This document shows, one piece after another, positions 1 through 7,962 of a stretch of 64,000 bases of DNA. The notes beneath the pieces were generated by a model. That model did not search any database. It saw only the letters and a program-made list of their open reading frames with translations, and had not been told where the DNA came from. Numbering within the stretch: position 1 is the first letter of the stretch; each line of letters opens with the position of its first letter. Both the position numbers and the translations under genes were made by a program. This DNA comes from JAJZSS01 sp964463505 (GTDB lineage Bacteria > Chloroflexota > Anaerolineae > Anaerolineales > UBA4823), in the NCBI GenBank assembly GCA_964463505.1, contig CAYXDC010000005.1, forward strand, positions 29,105-93,104, written 5' to 3'.

Positions 1-1998
1 TTCCTGTGCGACGAATTTTTCCAGGCGCCAATGATTGCGCCCATTGGGAAGGCGTGTATATTCACAAACATCCAGAAGGCGGCGGGCAATTGCCAGGCCA
101 TACCCACTGGTGGGCGGGTCGATTGGCGAGTAGACCGGTTGGCGATGGAGCAGGGATAAGCCAACTGGCGATTCAAAGGCTGTCCCGCTATCAATCAGGT
201 CGACCTGGACTCTTTCAGGGAAGAGAGTCACGCGTCCCTGGATGCGCCCTGTATAGGGTGAGTCGCGATAAGCATGAATCACGATATTTGTGGCAATTTC
301 TGATACAGCAAGCTCCAGGTCATTGAGAAAGGCGCTGCGCTCGGCAGGGCTGGTGAAGGACATGGCGGAGGTAATCTGACGGACCTGGGTAGCCAGGGCG
401 CGCACATTGCGTTTCTCGGCTGTGAAAACGAAAGGTTGGACCTGTGCAGCGCTCTCTGGGCCACGCGCACGCACCATAAACAGGACCACATCATCGCGCA
501 AGGGGAGTTTGCCGCGATGCAAATCCAGAGCATTAAAGATTAACTGGAGTTGCTGCTCGATTGGAGCAGGATGCCCTGCCAGGAGCAGGTCGATCAACGC
601 CTGGGAGCCAAACACCCTGCCCTGGTCATTTTCAGCTTCCGTAATTCCATCACTATAGAGCACCAGCACATCATTTAGATTTAAGGGGAGTTGGTGTTCA
701 GTGTATTCGGTGTCCGGGAAAATCCCCAATGGCAGGCCGGTGCTGGAAAGTTGGAGCACCTGCTGCTCTGCTGAACGCCACAGCAGGGTGGTGGTGTGCC
801 CTGCGCTGGCATACGAAAGCTGAAACGGCTGAGTTTGGAGCACGGCCAGGAAGGCAGTGATGAAGGTGTCTGAACGGTCTAATTCGGCATAGATCAACTG
901 GTTGATCGTACGCAATAATTGGGCTGGCTGGGTGTGGTGATTAACTTCGCTTTTCAAAGTGGCATGGATCATAGCCGCCAACATTGCTGCGGGGATGCCT
1001 TTGCCGGCGACATCTCCGACCATAATCGCCCAGTGGTTGTGTGCACCCTGTACATCGTAAAAATCACCACTGATTTGATGGGCGGGTAGCAGGCTGGCTG
1101 CAAATTCCAGCTCCGGGATGTCGGGCAAGATGGTCGGAAGGAAGCTGGCCTGGATTTGGCTGGCAACGCTAAGCTCCAGGTCCAGCCGCCGGTTGGCTTC
1201 CTGGGCATGGCGAGCCAGCTGGGTGTTGATCAGCATGCCGATCAGCTCCACAGCGCTGGTAAGCAGCTGTTGATCAGCGGGGCGCAGGGCGTCACCGGGA
1301 TGGTTTACCAACGCGACCAGGCCGCGCAACTCGCCGGTAAGTGGCATGGGCACAATAACCAGGCTGCGTAAACTGGGTATCGCATTCAGCAAGGCGCGCG
1401 GTACGGTATCATCGGCCCGCAAGACGATGAGAGGCGCCGCCGAATTGGTGAACATAGCCAGCTTTTCCAGCCCGGGTGGATAGCGCCCGCTGGCGGTATA
1501 CAGGCGTGGTTGTTCGTCCTCCAGGAAAACCAGACAGATATCTTCCGCTTCTATCACCTGGCGCAGTGATTGTGCTAGGCGCAAGAAAAGCTGGTCGGGC
1601 TCATCTATCTGAAATGTGATCTGGGCTAATTCATATAGAAAATTCAGCCGGCTCCAGGAGGTTTCCAGCTCGGTGCTAAGCTGTTGAGTGATCTGTCTTT
1701 CTACTTCCAGCTTATCCAGGATGGCGGTAGCCAGACCGAGCAGATTTGCGTTGGAGAGGCCTGAATGAAGACTGGCCAAATAATATTGTTCAGGTGGTTG
1801 TCCAGCGCGAGCAACGACCCAGGCTTGATTTTCCCATGTGATGGTGGCAATCGGGTCAGGTAGTTGTTGAATAATTTGAATCAACTCGTCGGGTGCGCCG
1901 TTCACATCTCTGTCAGTCCAGCATAGTAATTCCTGTCCCGTCACGCCTTGCCAGACAGTGCGTACCTGAGTAATGAGATCAATCACCGGATGCGACAT
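1..1998 (-). CDS. PP2C/SpoIIE-type serine phosphatase with GAF and C-terminal HATPase domains (3' end outside window)
   Basis: The reading frame is open from ATG at 1998 to the window edge, giving 666 codons without the C terminus; an in-frame TAA two codons upstream fixes the start. Residues about 110-270 look like a GAF sensor. Residues about 280-480 carry the SpoIIE/PP2C metal-binding motifs ISGDFYD and VGDVAGKG. The last 110 residues resemble an anti-sigma-factor kinase ATPase, with N-box-like ELAVSEIATNIVIHAY and G-boxes IDSG and GYGLAIARRLLD. Known members of this RsbU/RsbW class control partner-switching regulation of sigma factors. Having phosphatase and kinase-like domains in one chain suggests one protein both phosphorylates and dephosphorylates an antagonist, but no STAS partner is visible in the window. 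It lies downstream of a strong terminator, so it is probably transcribed separately. Confidence 0.9.
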   Translation of the reverse strand, partial: MSHPVIDLITQVRTVWQGVTGQELLCWTDRDVNGAPDELIQIIQQLPDPIATITWENQAWVVARAGQPPEQYYLASLHSGLSNANLLGLATAILDKLEVERQITQQLSTELETSWSRLNFLYELAQITFQIDEPDQLFLRLAQSLRQVIEAEDICLVFLEDEQPRLYTASGRYPPGLEKLAMFTNSAAPLIVLRADDTVPRALLNAIPSLRSLVIVPMPLTGELRGLVALVNHPGDALRPADQQLLTSAVELIGMLINTQLARHAQEANRRLDLELSVASQIQASFLPTILPDIPELEFAASLLPAHQISGDFYDVQGAHNHWAIMVGDVAGKGIPAAMLAAMIHATLKSEVNHHTQPAQLLRTINQLIYAELDRSDTFITAFLAVLQTQPFQLSYASAGHTTTLLWRSAEQQVLQLSSTGLPLGIFPDTEYTEHQLPLNLNDVLVLYSDGITEAENDQGRVFGSQALIDLLLAGHPAPIEQQLQLIFNALDLHRGKLPLRDDVVLFMVRARGPESAAQVQPFVFTAEKRNVRALATQVRQITSAMSFTSPAERSAFLNDLELAVSEIATNIVIHAYRDSPYTGRIQGRVTLFPERVQVDLIDSGTAFESPVGLSLLHRQPVYSPIDPPTSGYGLAIARRLLDVCEYTRLPNGRNHWRLEKFVAQE

Positions 1999-2024
1999 CT
2001 TTTATACTTTACTCGAAAGTACTT

Positions 2025-2073
2025 AAAAAGGCAACCGGCCAGGCAATAGCCGGTGCGGCTATCGCCTGGCCGG
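2025..2073 (-). terminator. Strong Rho-independent terminator
   Basis: A 17-bp stem with one mismatch (2035-2051 with 2057-2073) closes a 5-nt loop. On the minus strand it is followed by a U-run from 2029 to 2025. It ends the DUF3052/SET/reductase group just before the phosphatase gene. Confidence 0.85.
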
Positions 2074-2130
2074 CTATTCGCATACAGGGAAGAGTGGTTT
2101 ACGCGCTTATGCTTTGAATGGCAGGTCAGG

Positions 2131-2526
2131 TTATTTGCCGATGCGCTCACTGGGACGGAAGCGTAAAGCTGACCAGGTTTCGTCGATGGCGATCTGGGTA
2201 ACCCCCTGCAAGCCGCGCTCGGTAATAGGCTCCCAACCGCGGTCGCGGGTCAGGTCCGTGGCAAATTTGGAGCTGCGCTTGGGATAAGAAATCCAGAATA
2301 TGCCATCGTACTGCAGCGCGCCTAGCGCCAGGGAGGCGAACTCTGCTAATTCTGCCTGGCTGCTAACGAAAAGGTGCACAAACGCATACTGACCGTCGAT
2401 GCGGGTATCCAGGACGGTGCCTTCGGTTAGATCGGCCAGAAGGTTCAAATAATTGGATGGGGCGTTTATGATCAGGGCGCCCAAGCCTGGTTTGAGAAGT
2501 AGTTTTTTGCTCAAGCTGGTGGCCAA
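2131..2526 (-). CDS. DUF3052-like small protein
   Basis: A 131-residue protein of the DUF3052 type, recognised from LLLKPG near the start, an NAP motif, WISYPK, TDLTRDRGW and a C-terminal DETWSALRFRP. The function of the family is not known to me. I chose TTG at 2526 because GGAGG lies about 6 nt upstream and family members begin close to the LLLKPG segment. A longer frame from GTG at 2586 overlaps the stop of the upstream SET gene by 4 nt but has no ribosome-binding site. It is the last gene before a strong terminator. Confidence 0.75.
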   Translation of the reverse strand: MATSLSKKLLLKPGLGALIINAPSNYLNLLADLTEGTVLDTRIDGQYAFVHLFVSSQAELAEFASLALGALQYDGIFWISYPKRSSKFATDLTRDRGWEPITERGLQGVTQIAIDETWSALRFRPSERIGK

Positions 2527-2582
2527 GATTTTCCTCCATGGGGTGGATATATCAGATTGACGATGAATCGATCCGACGTAGT

Positions 2583-3167
2583 TCACCAGGGCCGCAAACT
2601 GCGTACTGAGCGATACCCTTCGCCGGTGCTCAGATAGTGCTGTAATTCAAGCTCGGTTTGCGGGTCGAGGTATTTTTGTAGAGGCTGAGGGACAGTGGAA
2701 TAATTCTGTAAAGCGATCTTGATCAACTCATCCCATTGAGGATGAAGGCGATCGAAATCCTGTGGGGTGAACTTCTTGCGACAATCTGGATAGTGGCAGA
2801 ATAAGTCCATTTCTTCATCGAAGCTGAAGAGCGCATAATCATTGGTGATTTCATCCCCAGGCTGGAGATCGCGCACAGCAATATCAAACCTGTAAGCGGT
2901 GCTGATGGCGCTGGCATGGCAGCAGTGGTTAACATACTTGCCAATATCCCAACAGATGACGTAATCCCCGGTCTGGTCGGTGTAGGCGTATTTCAGGATC
3001 ATATCCTGATAGGCCGGGTCTTGCACCAGTGGGCTACCAGGAGGAATGGTGATATCCAGGGCGCAGCGGGCATAGATGATCGTGCCAGCCGGGATGAAGG
3101 CAGTGGCGAACACGCCATAACCTACCTGGGGATTGACAAACTTAAGTTCTGTATTGGGATGCTGCAT
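2583..3167 (-). CDS. SET-domain protein (putative protein-lysine methyltransferase)
   Basis: A 194-residue SET-domain protein. Visible SET motifs are GYGVFATAFIPAG (SAM-binding N-SET segment), YVNHCCHASA (the NHxC motif) and DEITNDYALF (the catalytic-Tyr region). CHYPDCRKKF follows and looks like a small post-SET cysteine cluster. SET enzymes move the methyl group of SAM to lysine side chains; the substrate here is unknown. ATG at 3167 has GGAGT upstream. A longer frame to 3284 would overlap the reductase gene and is rejected. Bacterial SET proteins are sporadic, so ancient transfer is possible. Confidence 0.82.
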   Translation of the reverse strand: MQHPNTELKFVNPQVGYGVFATAFIPAGTIIYARCALDITIPPGSPLVQDPAYQDMILKYAYTDQTGDYVICWDIGKYVNHCCHASAISTAYRFDIAVRDLQPGDEITNDYALFSFDEEMDLFCHYPDCRKKFTPQDFDRLHPQWDELIKIALQNYSTVPQPLQKYLDPQTELELQHYLSTGEGYRSVRSLRPW

Positions 3168-3240
3168 AGATGGCGGACTCCATTTCGGCGCAGTTTGTTG
3201 GTTATGCGAGCCTAACCCACAGGCTAGCCCAACCAGCAGG

Positions 3241-4275
3241 CTAGCTGGTGCGGTAGTTGTCGGTGAGCGGGAAGGTGTCGCCAAAAATCAAGCTGCGCAC
3301 CTCGCTGCCGGCCAGAAAGTCATGCGGGAAGCCAAGCTGGATCGGGCTGAGCGCGTCCAGCTCACCAATTTGTTCCGGGGTGAGATGCACATTCAGGGAA
3401 CCCAGGTTATCTTGGAGCTGCGCCAAACTGCGTGCACCTAAGATGGGGATGATGGGCGCCCCATGCCAGGGACGCTGCTGCACCCAGGCAATCGCCAGTT
3501 GAGATGGCGTGCAGCCAATCTCGCTCGCTAGGGCGGCGATTTGATCAGCGAGCTGCATGCGGCGCTCGGATGATCCGCTGTAGCGGGTGACCGCGCCTGG
3601 CTGGCGGTATTTTCCGGTCAGCACGCCACCGCCTAAGACCCCCCAGGCAGCGACTGCCAGCTCATCGGCGCGCGCCATGGGCAACAGATCGCGCTCCGGG
3701 GAGCGGTCTGCCAGACTGTATGGGAGCTGTGCAGCCACGAAGCGGGTCCAACCACGCAGCTCTGCCAGCATATTGGCTTTAGCGATGACCCAGGCAGGGG
3801 TGTCCGAAATCCCTATATATAAGACCTTGCCCGATTGCACGAGATCATCCAGGGCGCGCATGACTTCCTCGACGGGGGTCATCCCATCCCAGGCATGCAG
3901 GTAGTAGAGATCGATATAGTCGGTTTGTAAGCTGCGCAGGCTTTTTTCAACAGACCGCACCAGGTTCTTGCGGGCATTGCCGCCGGCATTGGGATCCTGG
4001 CGGTTGGTATTCCCATCGCGCAGCGTGTACTTGGTGGCAACGACATAACGGTGGCGGTCGGGGGCGATAAATTCACCGACAAATTTTTCGCTGGTCCCGT
4101 TGGTATAGTTTACAGAGGTATCAATAAAATTGCCTCCAGCTTCGCTAAAGGCGTTGAACATCTTCAGGCACTCGGCATGGGGTGCTCCCCAGCCCCAATC
4201 TTCTCCAAAAGTCATTGTCCCCAGGGCCAGCTCTGATACGCGCAGCCCACTGCGGCCCAGTAATTTGTAACGCAT
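3241..4275 (-). CDS. Aldo/keto reductase
   Basis: A 344-residue NAD(P)H-dependent aldo/keto reductase with the usual family length. The tetrad can be placed as Asp in FIDTSVNY, Tyr in NYTNGTSE, Lys in VVATKYT and His in YYLHAWD. The N-terminal MRYKLLGRSGLRVSELALGT is typical of the AKR11/AKR12-like group that acts on sugar or steroid-type carbonyls; the substrate cannot be read here. ATG at 4275 has AGGAGG 5 nt upstream. It is followed by the SET and DUF3052 genes with short gaps and probably starts that transcript. Confidence 0.93.
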   Translation of the reverse strand: MRYKLLGRSGLRVSELALGTMTFGEDWGWGAPHAECLKMFNAFSEAGGNFIDTSVNYTNGTSEKFVGEFIAPDRHRYVVATKYTLRDGNTNRQDPNAGGNARKNLVRSVEKSLRSLQTDYIDLYYLHAWDGMTPVEEVMRALDDLVQSGKVLYIGISDTPAWVIAKANMLAELRGWTRFVAAQLPYSLADRSPERDLLPMARADELAVAAWGVLGGGVLTGKYRQPGAVTRYSGSSERRMQLADQIAALASEIGCTPSQLAIAWVQQRPWHGAPIIPILGARSLAQLQDNLGSLNVHLTPEQIGELDALSPIQLGFPHDFLAGSEVRSLIFGDTFPLTDNYRTS

Positions 4276-4354
4276 GCTTGCCTCCTAAACTCTATAGATC
4301 CAAATTGATTAAATCCGCAAACAGGTAACCGTTAAATTGGTTAATCTGGATGAA

Positions 4355-5155
4355 TTATCTGGTGTTGGAGTGCCGGGTAACTTGAACAGGATCGCCTACC
4401 TGCGCGCCCAACGTAAGGGCAGCGCTGCCATTGACCTGGGAAATGATCAGGCTGCCCGTGGAACCGAGTAACGCCATCAGCGAGCCAGGCGGCAGCTCTC
4501 CGAAAGTGTGATAAAGGCCGGGGATCTCAGCGTCGCGCAGTTGAATGGTTAGTGAGCTGCAATCATCCAGATCTTCTGCCCGCAGGTTGGTGGAAAGATT
4601 GCCGAAGTGATCGATGTGGATGATCTGGCCTAGCCAGCCCCCGGCAGTTTCCTGGGGGCGCGGTAAAGACAGGCGTACTGGGTCTACGATGCGGCTGCCC
4701 AGAGCCAACAACGGCATCCCCGAGGCCAGATGCCCACCTACCGGAGCAAAAATATCCCGCCCATGAAAGACATGACTGACTGCTGGCAGCCAAAATTGGG
4801 GACGGTTGAGGTGGATAAACTCTGAATCCAGGTGTTTTTTTTCAGCTTGTTCCAGCAAAGGGGTCAGAAAGCCATTGTCCGGGCCAACGAACTGTTGCTC
4901 ACCGATGCGGGCGGCGATTGGGCGGCGGGGTGTGCCCACCCCGGGATCGACCACCACAATATGCACTGCATCCGGAGGAAAATAAGGGGCAGAGCGCGCC
5001 AGTACCAGGGCTGCCTCGGCGATATTCTGCGGGGTGATCTGGTGGCTGAGGTCGGCAATGTGGGCGCGCGGGGCAATTCTCCAGATCACACCTTTCATCA
5101 CACCGACATTACCATCCTTGAGACCAAAATCAGTGGTCAGCGTGACTATACTCAC
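4355..5155 (-). CDS. SAM hydroxide adenosyltransferase (SAM hydrolase, DUF62)
   Basis: A 266-residue member of the SAM-dependent chlorinase/fluorinase/hydroxide-adenosyltransferase family. It should split S-adenosylmethionine with water to adenosine and methionine. The hydrolase triad is visible: Asp and Arg in VDPGVGTPRR and His in VFHGRDIFAP. The N-terminal VTLTTDFGLKDGNVG and the late HIDHFGNLSTNL are family hallmarks. GTG at 5155 is chosen because GGAGG lies 5 nt upstream and the protein then starts MSIVTLTTDFG. The 11 nt upstream could also be read from TTG, which is less likely. It is probably a single-gene unit. Confidence 0.92.
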   Translation of the reverse strand: MSIVTLTTDFGLKDGNVGVMKGVIWRIAPRAHIADLSHQITPQNIAEAALVLARSAPYFPPDAVHIVVVDPGVGTPRRPIAARIGEQQFVGPDNGFLTPLLEQAEKKHLDSEFIHLNRPQFWLPAVSHVFHGRDIFAPVGGHLASGMPLLALGSRIVDPVRLSLPRPQETAGGWLGQIIHIDHFGNLSTNLRAEDLDDCSSLTIQLRDAEIPGLYHTFGELPPGSLMALLGSTGSLIISQVNGSAALTLGAQVGDPVQVTRHSNTR

Positions 5156-5295
5156 ATTTGCCTCCAATTAGAAAAAAGCGATTGAGCGCGACTAATACCT
5201 GTTTTGCACTATAGCACGGCGCAAACCACGCGTCAAGCAGCAGGTAGGCGGTAGCCTGCGTCCTACAGATGGCATGCGGAAGGGTCGAGCGCCTG

Positions 5296-5304
5296 TGTTA
5301 CAAT
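5296..5304 (+). promoter_or_regulatory. Extended -10 promoter of the ECF sigma gene
   Basis: TGT-TACAAT matches an extended -10 element 47 nt upstream of the sigma-factor start. No convincing -35 is visible, as is usual for extended -10 promoters. Confidence 0.45.
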
Positions 5305-5350
5305 TTCAAAACCCGGTTTTTTCGCAACCTTTTCAATCAGGATGCATCCA

Positions 5351-5980
5351 ATGAATGACAAGAAAATTATCACAGAAGAGGGCTTCTCGCTGGCTTCCCT
5401 GCAGGCGGGCGACAAAGCGGAGTTTGCCCGGCTGGTAGAGACCTACTATGAGGTCATTTACCGGCTAGCCTTGAAAATTTTGGGTAATACGCAGGATGCG
5501 GAAGATATCCTGCAGGAGACTTTCATCAAGGCTTTGCGTTATTTACCAGATTTTAATGGTCGATCCCGCCTATCCACCTGGTTGTACCGGATTGCTACCA
5601 ATGAAGCCCTGATGCTCATCCGCCGCCGCAAACCCGATTTCGTTTCTATCGATGGTCCAATGGATAATGATGAGATGGACCAGGAACCTTTACAGATTGT
5701 AGATTGGTGTTGTATGCCAGAGCACGAATTGCTTTCTGGTGAAGCCCGCCAGCACCTGGATCAGGCCATTGAAAGCTTGCCTCCCAGCTTGCGGGTGGTG
5801 TTTGTCCTGCGAGATATCGAGGGTCTTTCTACATTGGAGACGGGTGAAGTACTCAATCTAAGCGAAACGGCCGTTAAAACCCGTCTTTCACGAGCCCGAT
5901 TGCGCTTGCGGGAAGAGCTGACGCGTTATTATGGGGATCGTTTAGGGCGCAAGCCCGTGGCCACAGAAGGAGGCCGGTGA
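5351..5980 (+). CDS. ECF-type RNA polymerase sigma factor
   Basis: A 209-residue extracytoplasmic-function sigma factor. Region 2 contains AEDILQETFIKAL and the following YLPDFNGRSRLSTWLYRIA (core and -10 binding). Region 4 contains LPPSLRVVFVLRDIEG and an HTH ending TAVKTRLSRARLRLREEL (-35 binding). An acidic linker separates them. ATG at 5351 has AGGA about 8 nt upstream; ATG at 5342 is in frame but has no ribosome-binding site. The stop overlaps the anti-sigma start by one base (TGATG), so the two are translationally coupled. The genes downstream are redox proteins, suggesting control of a thiol or oxidative response. Confidence 0.95.
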   Translation: MNDKKIITEEGFSLASLQAGDKAEFARLVETYYEVIYRLALKILGNTQDAEDILQETFIKALRYLPDFNGRSRLSTWLYRIATNEALMLIRRRKPDFVSIDGPMDNDEMDQEPLQIVDWCCMPEHELLSGEARQHLDQAIESLPPSLRVVFVLRDIEGLSTLETGEVLNLSETAVKTRLSRARLRLREELTRYYGDRLGRKPVATEGGR

Positions 5981-6228
5981 TGGCGCACGAAAATTGTAAA
6001 CATTTATTAGGCTCGCTTTCCGATTATGTTGACGGCGACCTGGGTGAAGAAATCTGCGCTGAGATTGAGCGCCACCTGGCGGGCTGTGAAAACTGCCGTG
6101 TCGTGGTGGATTCATTGAAGAAAACGGTATACCTGTATCACGCCACTGCTGGAGATGCTCAGATACCTGAGGGCGTGCGTAACCGCTTGTTCCAACGTCT
6201 GGAATTGAAGGATCTTCTGGACAAATAG
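5980..6228 (+). CDS. Zinc-finger anti-sigma factor (zf-HC2)
   Basis: An 82-residue cytoplasmic protein with the zinc-binding anti-sigma motif: an early Cys in ENCKHLLG, SDYVDGDL, and HLAGCENC supplying the HxxxCxxC ligands. Such proteins hold the partner ECF sigma inactive and in several families release it when the zinc-thiol cluster is oxidised. There is no membrane segment, favouring a cytoplasmic signal. ATG at 5980 has AGGAGG about 6 nt upstream. It ends with TAG and is followed by a terminator. Confidence 0.9.
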   Translation: MAHENCKHLLGSLSDYVDGDLGEEICAEIERHLAGCENCRVVVDSLKKTVYLYHATAGDAQIPEGVRNRLFQRLELKDLLDK

Positions 6229-6251
6229 GACAATCAAAAAATCACAGACCG

Positions 6252-6285
6252 GAGCTGCCACTGGGCGGCTCTTTTCTTTTATTTT
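6252..6285 (+). terminator. Terminator after the sigma/anti-sigma pair
   Basis: An 8-bp stem with one G-U pair (6252-6259 with 6264-6271) closes a 4-nt loop. A U-rich tail runs to 6285. Confidence 0.75.
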
Positions 6286-6335
6286 GTGTAACCTTTTCCG
6301 TATTCTTGCATCTGAAAGAGGCAAGGAGCAAGCTG

Positions 6336-6530
6336 ATGGATCACCCTGATGATAGTCCTCCAAAAGATGGTGATGAATTCACAAAGCCTCTGATGGTGGA
6401 CCTCGCAGTACCGGAAATCCGGCGCGGAGACCGCTGCCCAATGTGCCAGCAAGGGGTGATGGATTATGATGGGTTATTGAATCTGGCTTGTCCGGTATGT
6501 GGTTATACATTAGGTGGTTGTTTCACCTGA
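6336..6530 (+). CDS. Small zinc-ribbon protein
   Basis: A 64-residue protein with an acidic N terminus and a C-terminal zinc ribbon made by CPMC and CPVC about 26 residues apart. Nothing else is recognisable and I cannot name a function. ATG at 6336 is preceded by AAGGAG at good distance. A frame extended to 6306 has no ribosome-binding site. It lies just upstream of the selenoprotein gene on the same strand and may be co-transcribed with it. Confidence 0.65.
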   Translation: MDHPDDSPPKDGDEFTKPLMVDLAVPEIRRGDRCPMCQQGVMDYDGLLNLACPVCGYTLGGCFT

Positions 6531-6577
6531 TAAGCTATTGATCCCGCCCCGGTGGGGCGAAAATGTGGAGTGATTGG

Positions 6578-7255
6578 ATGTCGGAAAAACTGTTAAATGA
6601 GCAGATCATTGGGCAAATACAAGAAGTTTTTGCAAACCTGAAGGACCCCGTCCAGGTATTGTTCTTTGGTAACGAAAAGGACTGCGAATACTGCGACGAT
6701 ACGCGCCAATTAGTGGAAGAGGTCACAGCAATTTCTGATAAATTGCACCTTGATATTTATGATATCGAACGTGATGCTGAGATGGCGAAAAAGTATCGCG
6801 TGGATAAGACCCCTGGGATTGTGATTGCTGGGCGAAAAGATGAGCAGATTCATGATTATGGGATCCGCTATGCGGGCATCCCATCCGGACACGAATTTAG
6901 CTCCTTAATCCACGACCTGGTGACGGTATCGAACGGCGATTCAGGACTGAGCCAGGAAACGCGCAACTACTTGAAAACTCTGGATAAACCGGTTCTCTTA
7001 CAGGTATTTGTAACCCCTACTTGACCCTATTGCCCGCAAGCCGTGTTGCTTGCGCACCAGATGGCCATGGAAAGCCCGATGATTGAGGCGGAAATGGTTG
7101 AGGCTATGGAATTCCAGGAGCTGTCCAACCGCCATCGTGTCAGCGGCGTGCCTCAGACCTCCATCAATGATGGCGCAGGGACTGTGGTGGGGGCAGTGCC
7201 AGAAAGCCAGTTGTTGGCAGAGATCGCTCGGGTTGCAGGTGCTGCCAAAGCTTAA
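6578..7255 (+). CDS. Two-domain thioredoxin-fold protein disulfide oxidoreductase, selenoprotein with in-frame UGA
   Basis: A 225-residue protein disulfide oxidoreductase (PDO/glutaredoxin-like) if UGA at 7022-7024 is read as selenocysteine. Domain 1 has CEYC at residues 36-39 and a cis-Pro in DKTPG. Domain 2 has FVTPT-U-PYC-PQAV, with U at residue 149 where family members have Cys in CPYCP, and a second cis-Pro in SGVPQT. The frame continues past the UGA without interruption to TAA at 7255, and everything after it is conserved-looking domain sequence. A 7-bp hairpin with a G in its loop follows at the right distance. ATG at 6578 has GGAG 7 nt upstream. Simple gene callers would split it into two pieces (about 6563-7024 and 7043-7255). 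The alternative is a Cys-to-stop mutation. It probably reduces disulfides or peroxides, with TlpA-like and OsmC neighbours. Confidence 0.88.
7035..7054 (+). promoter_or_regulatory. Bacterial SECIS-like hairpin
   Basis: CGCAAGC (7035-7041) pairs perfectly with GCTTGCG (7048-7054) around a 6-nt loop CGTGTT. Seventeen nucleotides separate the UGA from the loop and G is the second loop base. These features fit what is known of bacterial SECIS elements read by SelB. The hairpin lies inside the coding sequence, as expected in bacteria. Confidence 0.8.
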
Positions 7256-7313
7256 GGCAGCAGTGCAAGATTATTGGTTTGACATTTCACAGGTGTATAA
7301 GTCGGTAAAGAGT

Positions 7314-7349
7314 GGGAGCCCGGGTAATGCAGATTGCCTGGGCTCTCCC
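7314..7349 (+). terminator. GC-rich hairpin after the selenoprotein gene
   Basis: GGGAGCCCGGG (7314-7324) can pair with CCTGGGCTCTCCC (7337-7349), with a 2-nt bulge, around a 12-nt loop. No true U-run follows. It may act as a partial terminator or 3'-end stabiliser before the TlpA-like gene. Confidence 0.45.
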
Positions 7350-7369
7350 ATATCTTAATCGGAGATTCG

Positions 7370-7960
7370 ATGAGAAAAAACCATCGTAAAAAGGTTATTA
7401 CAAAGCGATCCTGGAATATTTTGCCCTTAGCGATAGCAGGTATCGGGTTAATAGTGCTAGGCGTGGCTGCGGCTGTTTTGCTTACTGGCGCATCACCCGC
7501 GAGTAGTCCGGCAGCCCAACCCGGCCAGGTAGTGCCTCAAGAAGTGGATTATCCTGCGCCGCCGCTGGCGTTGGTGGATGTCAATGGTCAAAGTGTGGCA
7601 TTGGCGGATTATGCTGGTCAAGTAGTGCTGCTAAACAACTGGGCTACCTGGTGCCCTCCGTGTCGCGCAGAAATGCCGGAGCTGCAGGCTTACCATACTG
7701 CATATCAGGAGCAAGGCTTCACGGTGATTGCTGTGGAGGCAGGTGATCCCGCTTCACAGGTGCAACAATTTGTGGAAGAATATGGCTTGACTTTCCCGGT
7801 GTGGGTTGATACTGGGCAGCAGGCATTGACCGTTTTTCGCAATCTTGCTTTGCCGAATTCATTTGTTATTGACCGTGAAGGGCAGGTACGACTGGCCTGG
7901 AGCGGGGCGATCACGCTGGATGTATTAGAGAAGTATGTAACCCCCCTATTGGAGGAATGA
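7370..7960 (+). CDS. TlpA/ResA-like membrane-anchored thioredoxin
   Basis: A 196-residue protein with a basic N terminus, one membrane segment at about residues 19-40, a Ser/Ala/Pro linker and an extracytoplasmic thioredoxin fold. The active site is WATWCPPCRAEMPE, typical of TlpA/ResA/AhpC-TSA proteins, and the cis-Pro lies in LALPNSF. These proteins reduce extracytoplasmic disulfides, for example in cytochrome maturation; the partner is unknown here. ATG at 7370 has GGAG 5 nt upstream. Its end overlaps the OsmC leader, so the two are probably co-transcribed. Confidence 0.93.
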   Translation: MRKNHRKKVITKRSWNILPLAIAGIGLIVLGVAAAVLLTGASPASSPAAQPGQVVPQEVDYPAPPLALVDVNGQSVALADYAGQVVLLNNWATWCPPCRAEMPELQAYHTAYQEQGFTVIAVEAGDPASQVQQFVEEYGLTFPVWVDTGQQALTVFRNLALPNSFVIDREGQVRLAWSGAITLDVLEKYVTPLLEE

Positions 7961-7962
7961 TT

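Noticed and set aside
7043..7255. A separate 70-residue protein starting inside the SECIS-like loop
   Set aside because: It has no ribosome-binding site, begins in the hairpin loop, and is simply the continuation of the selenoprotein frame after UGA.
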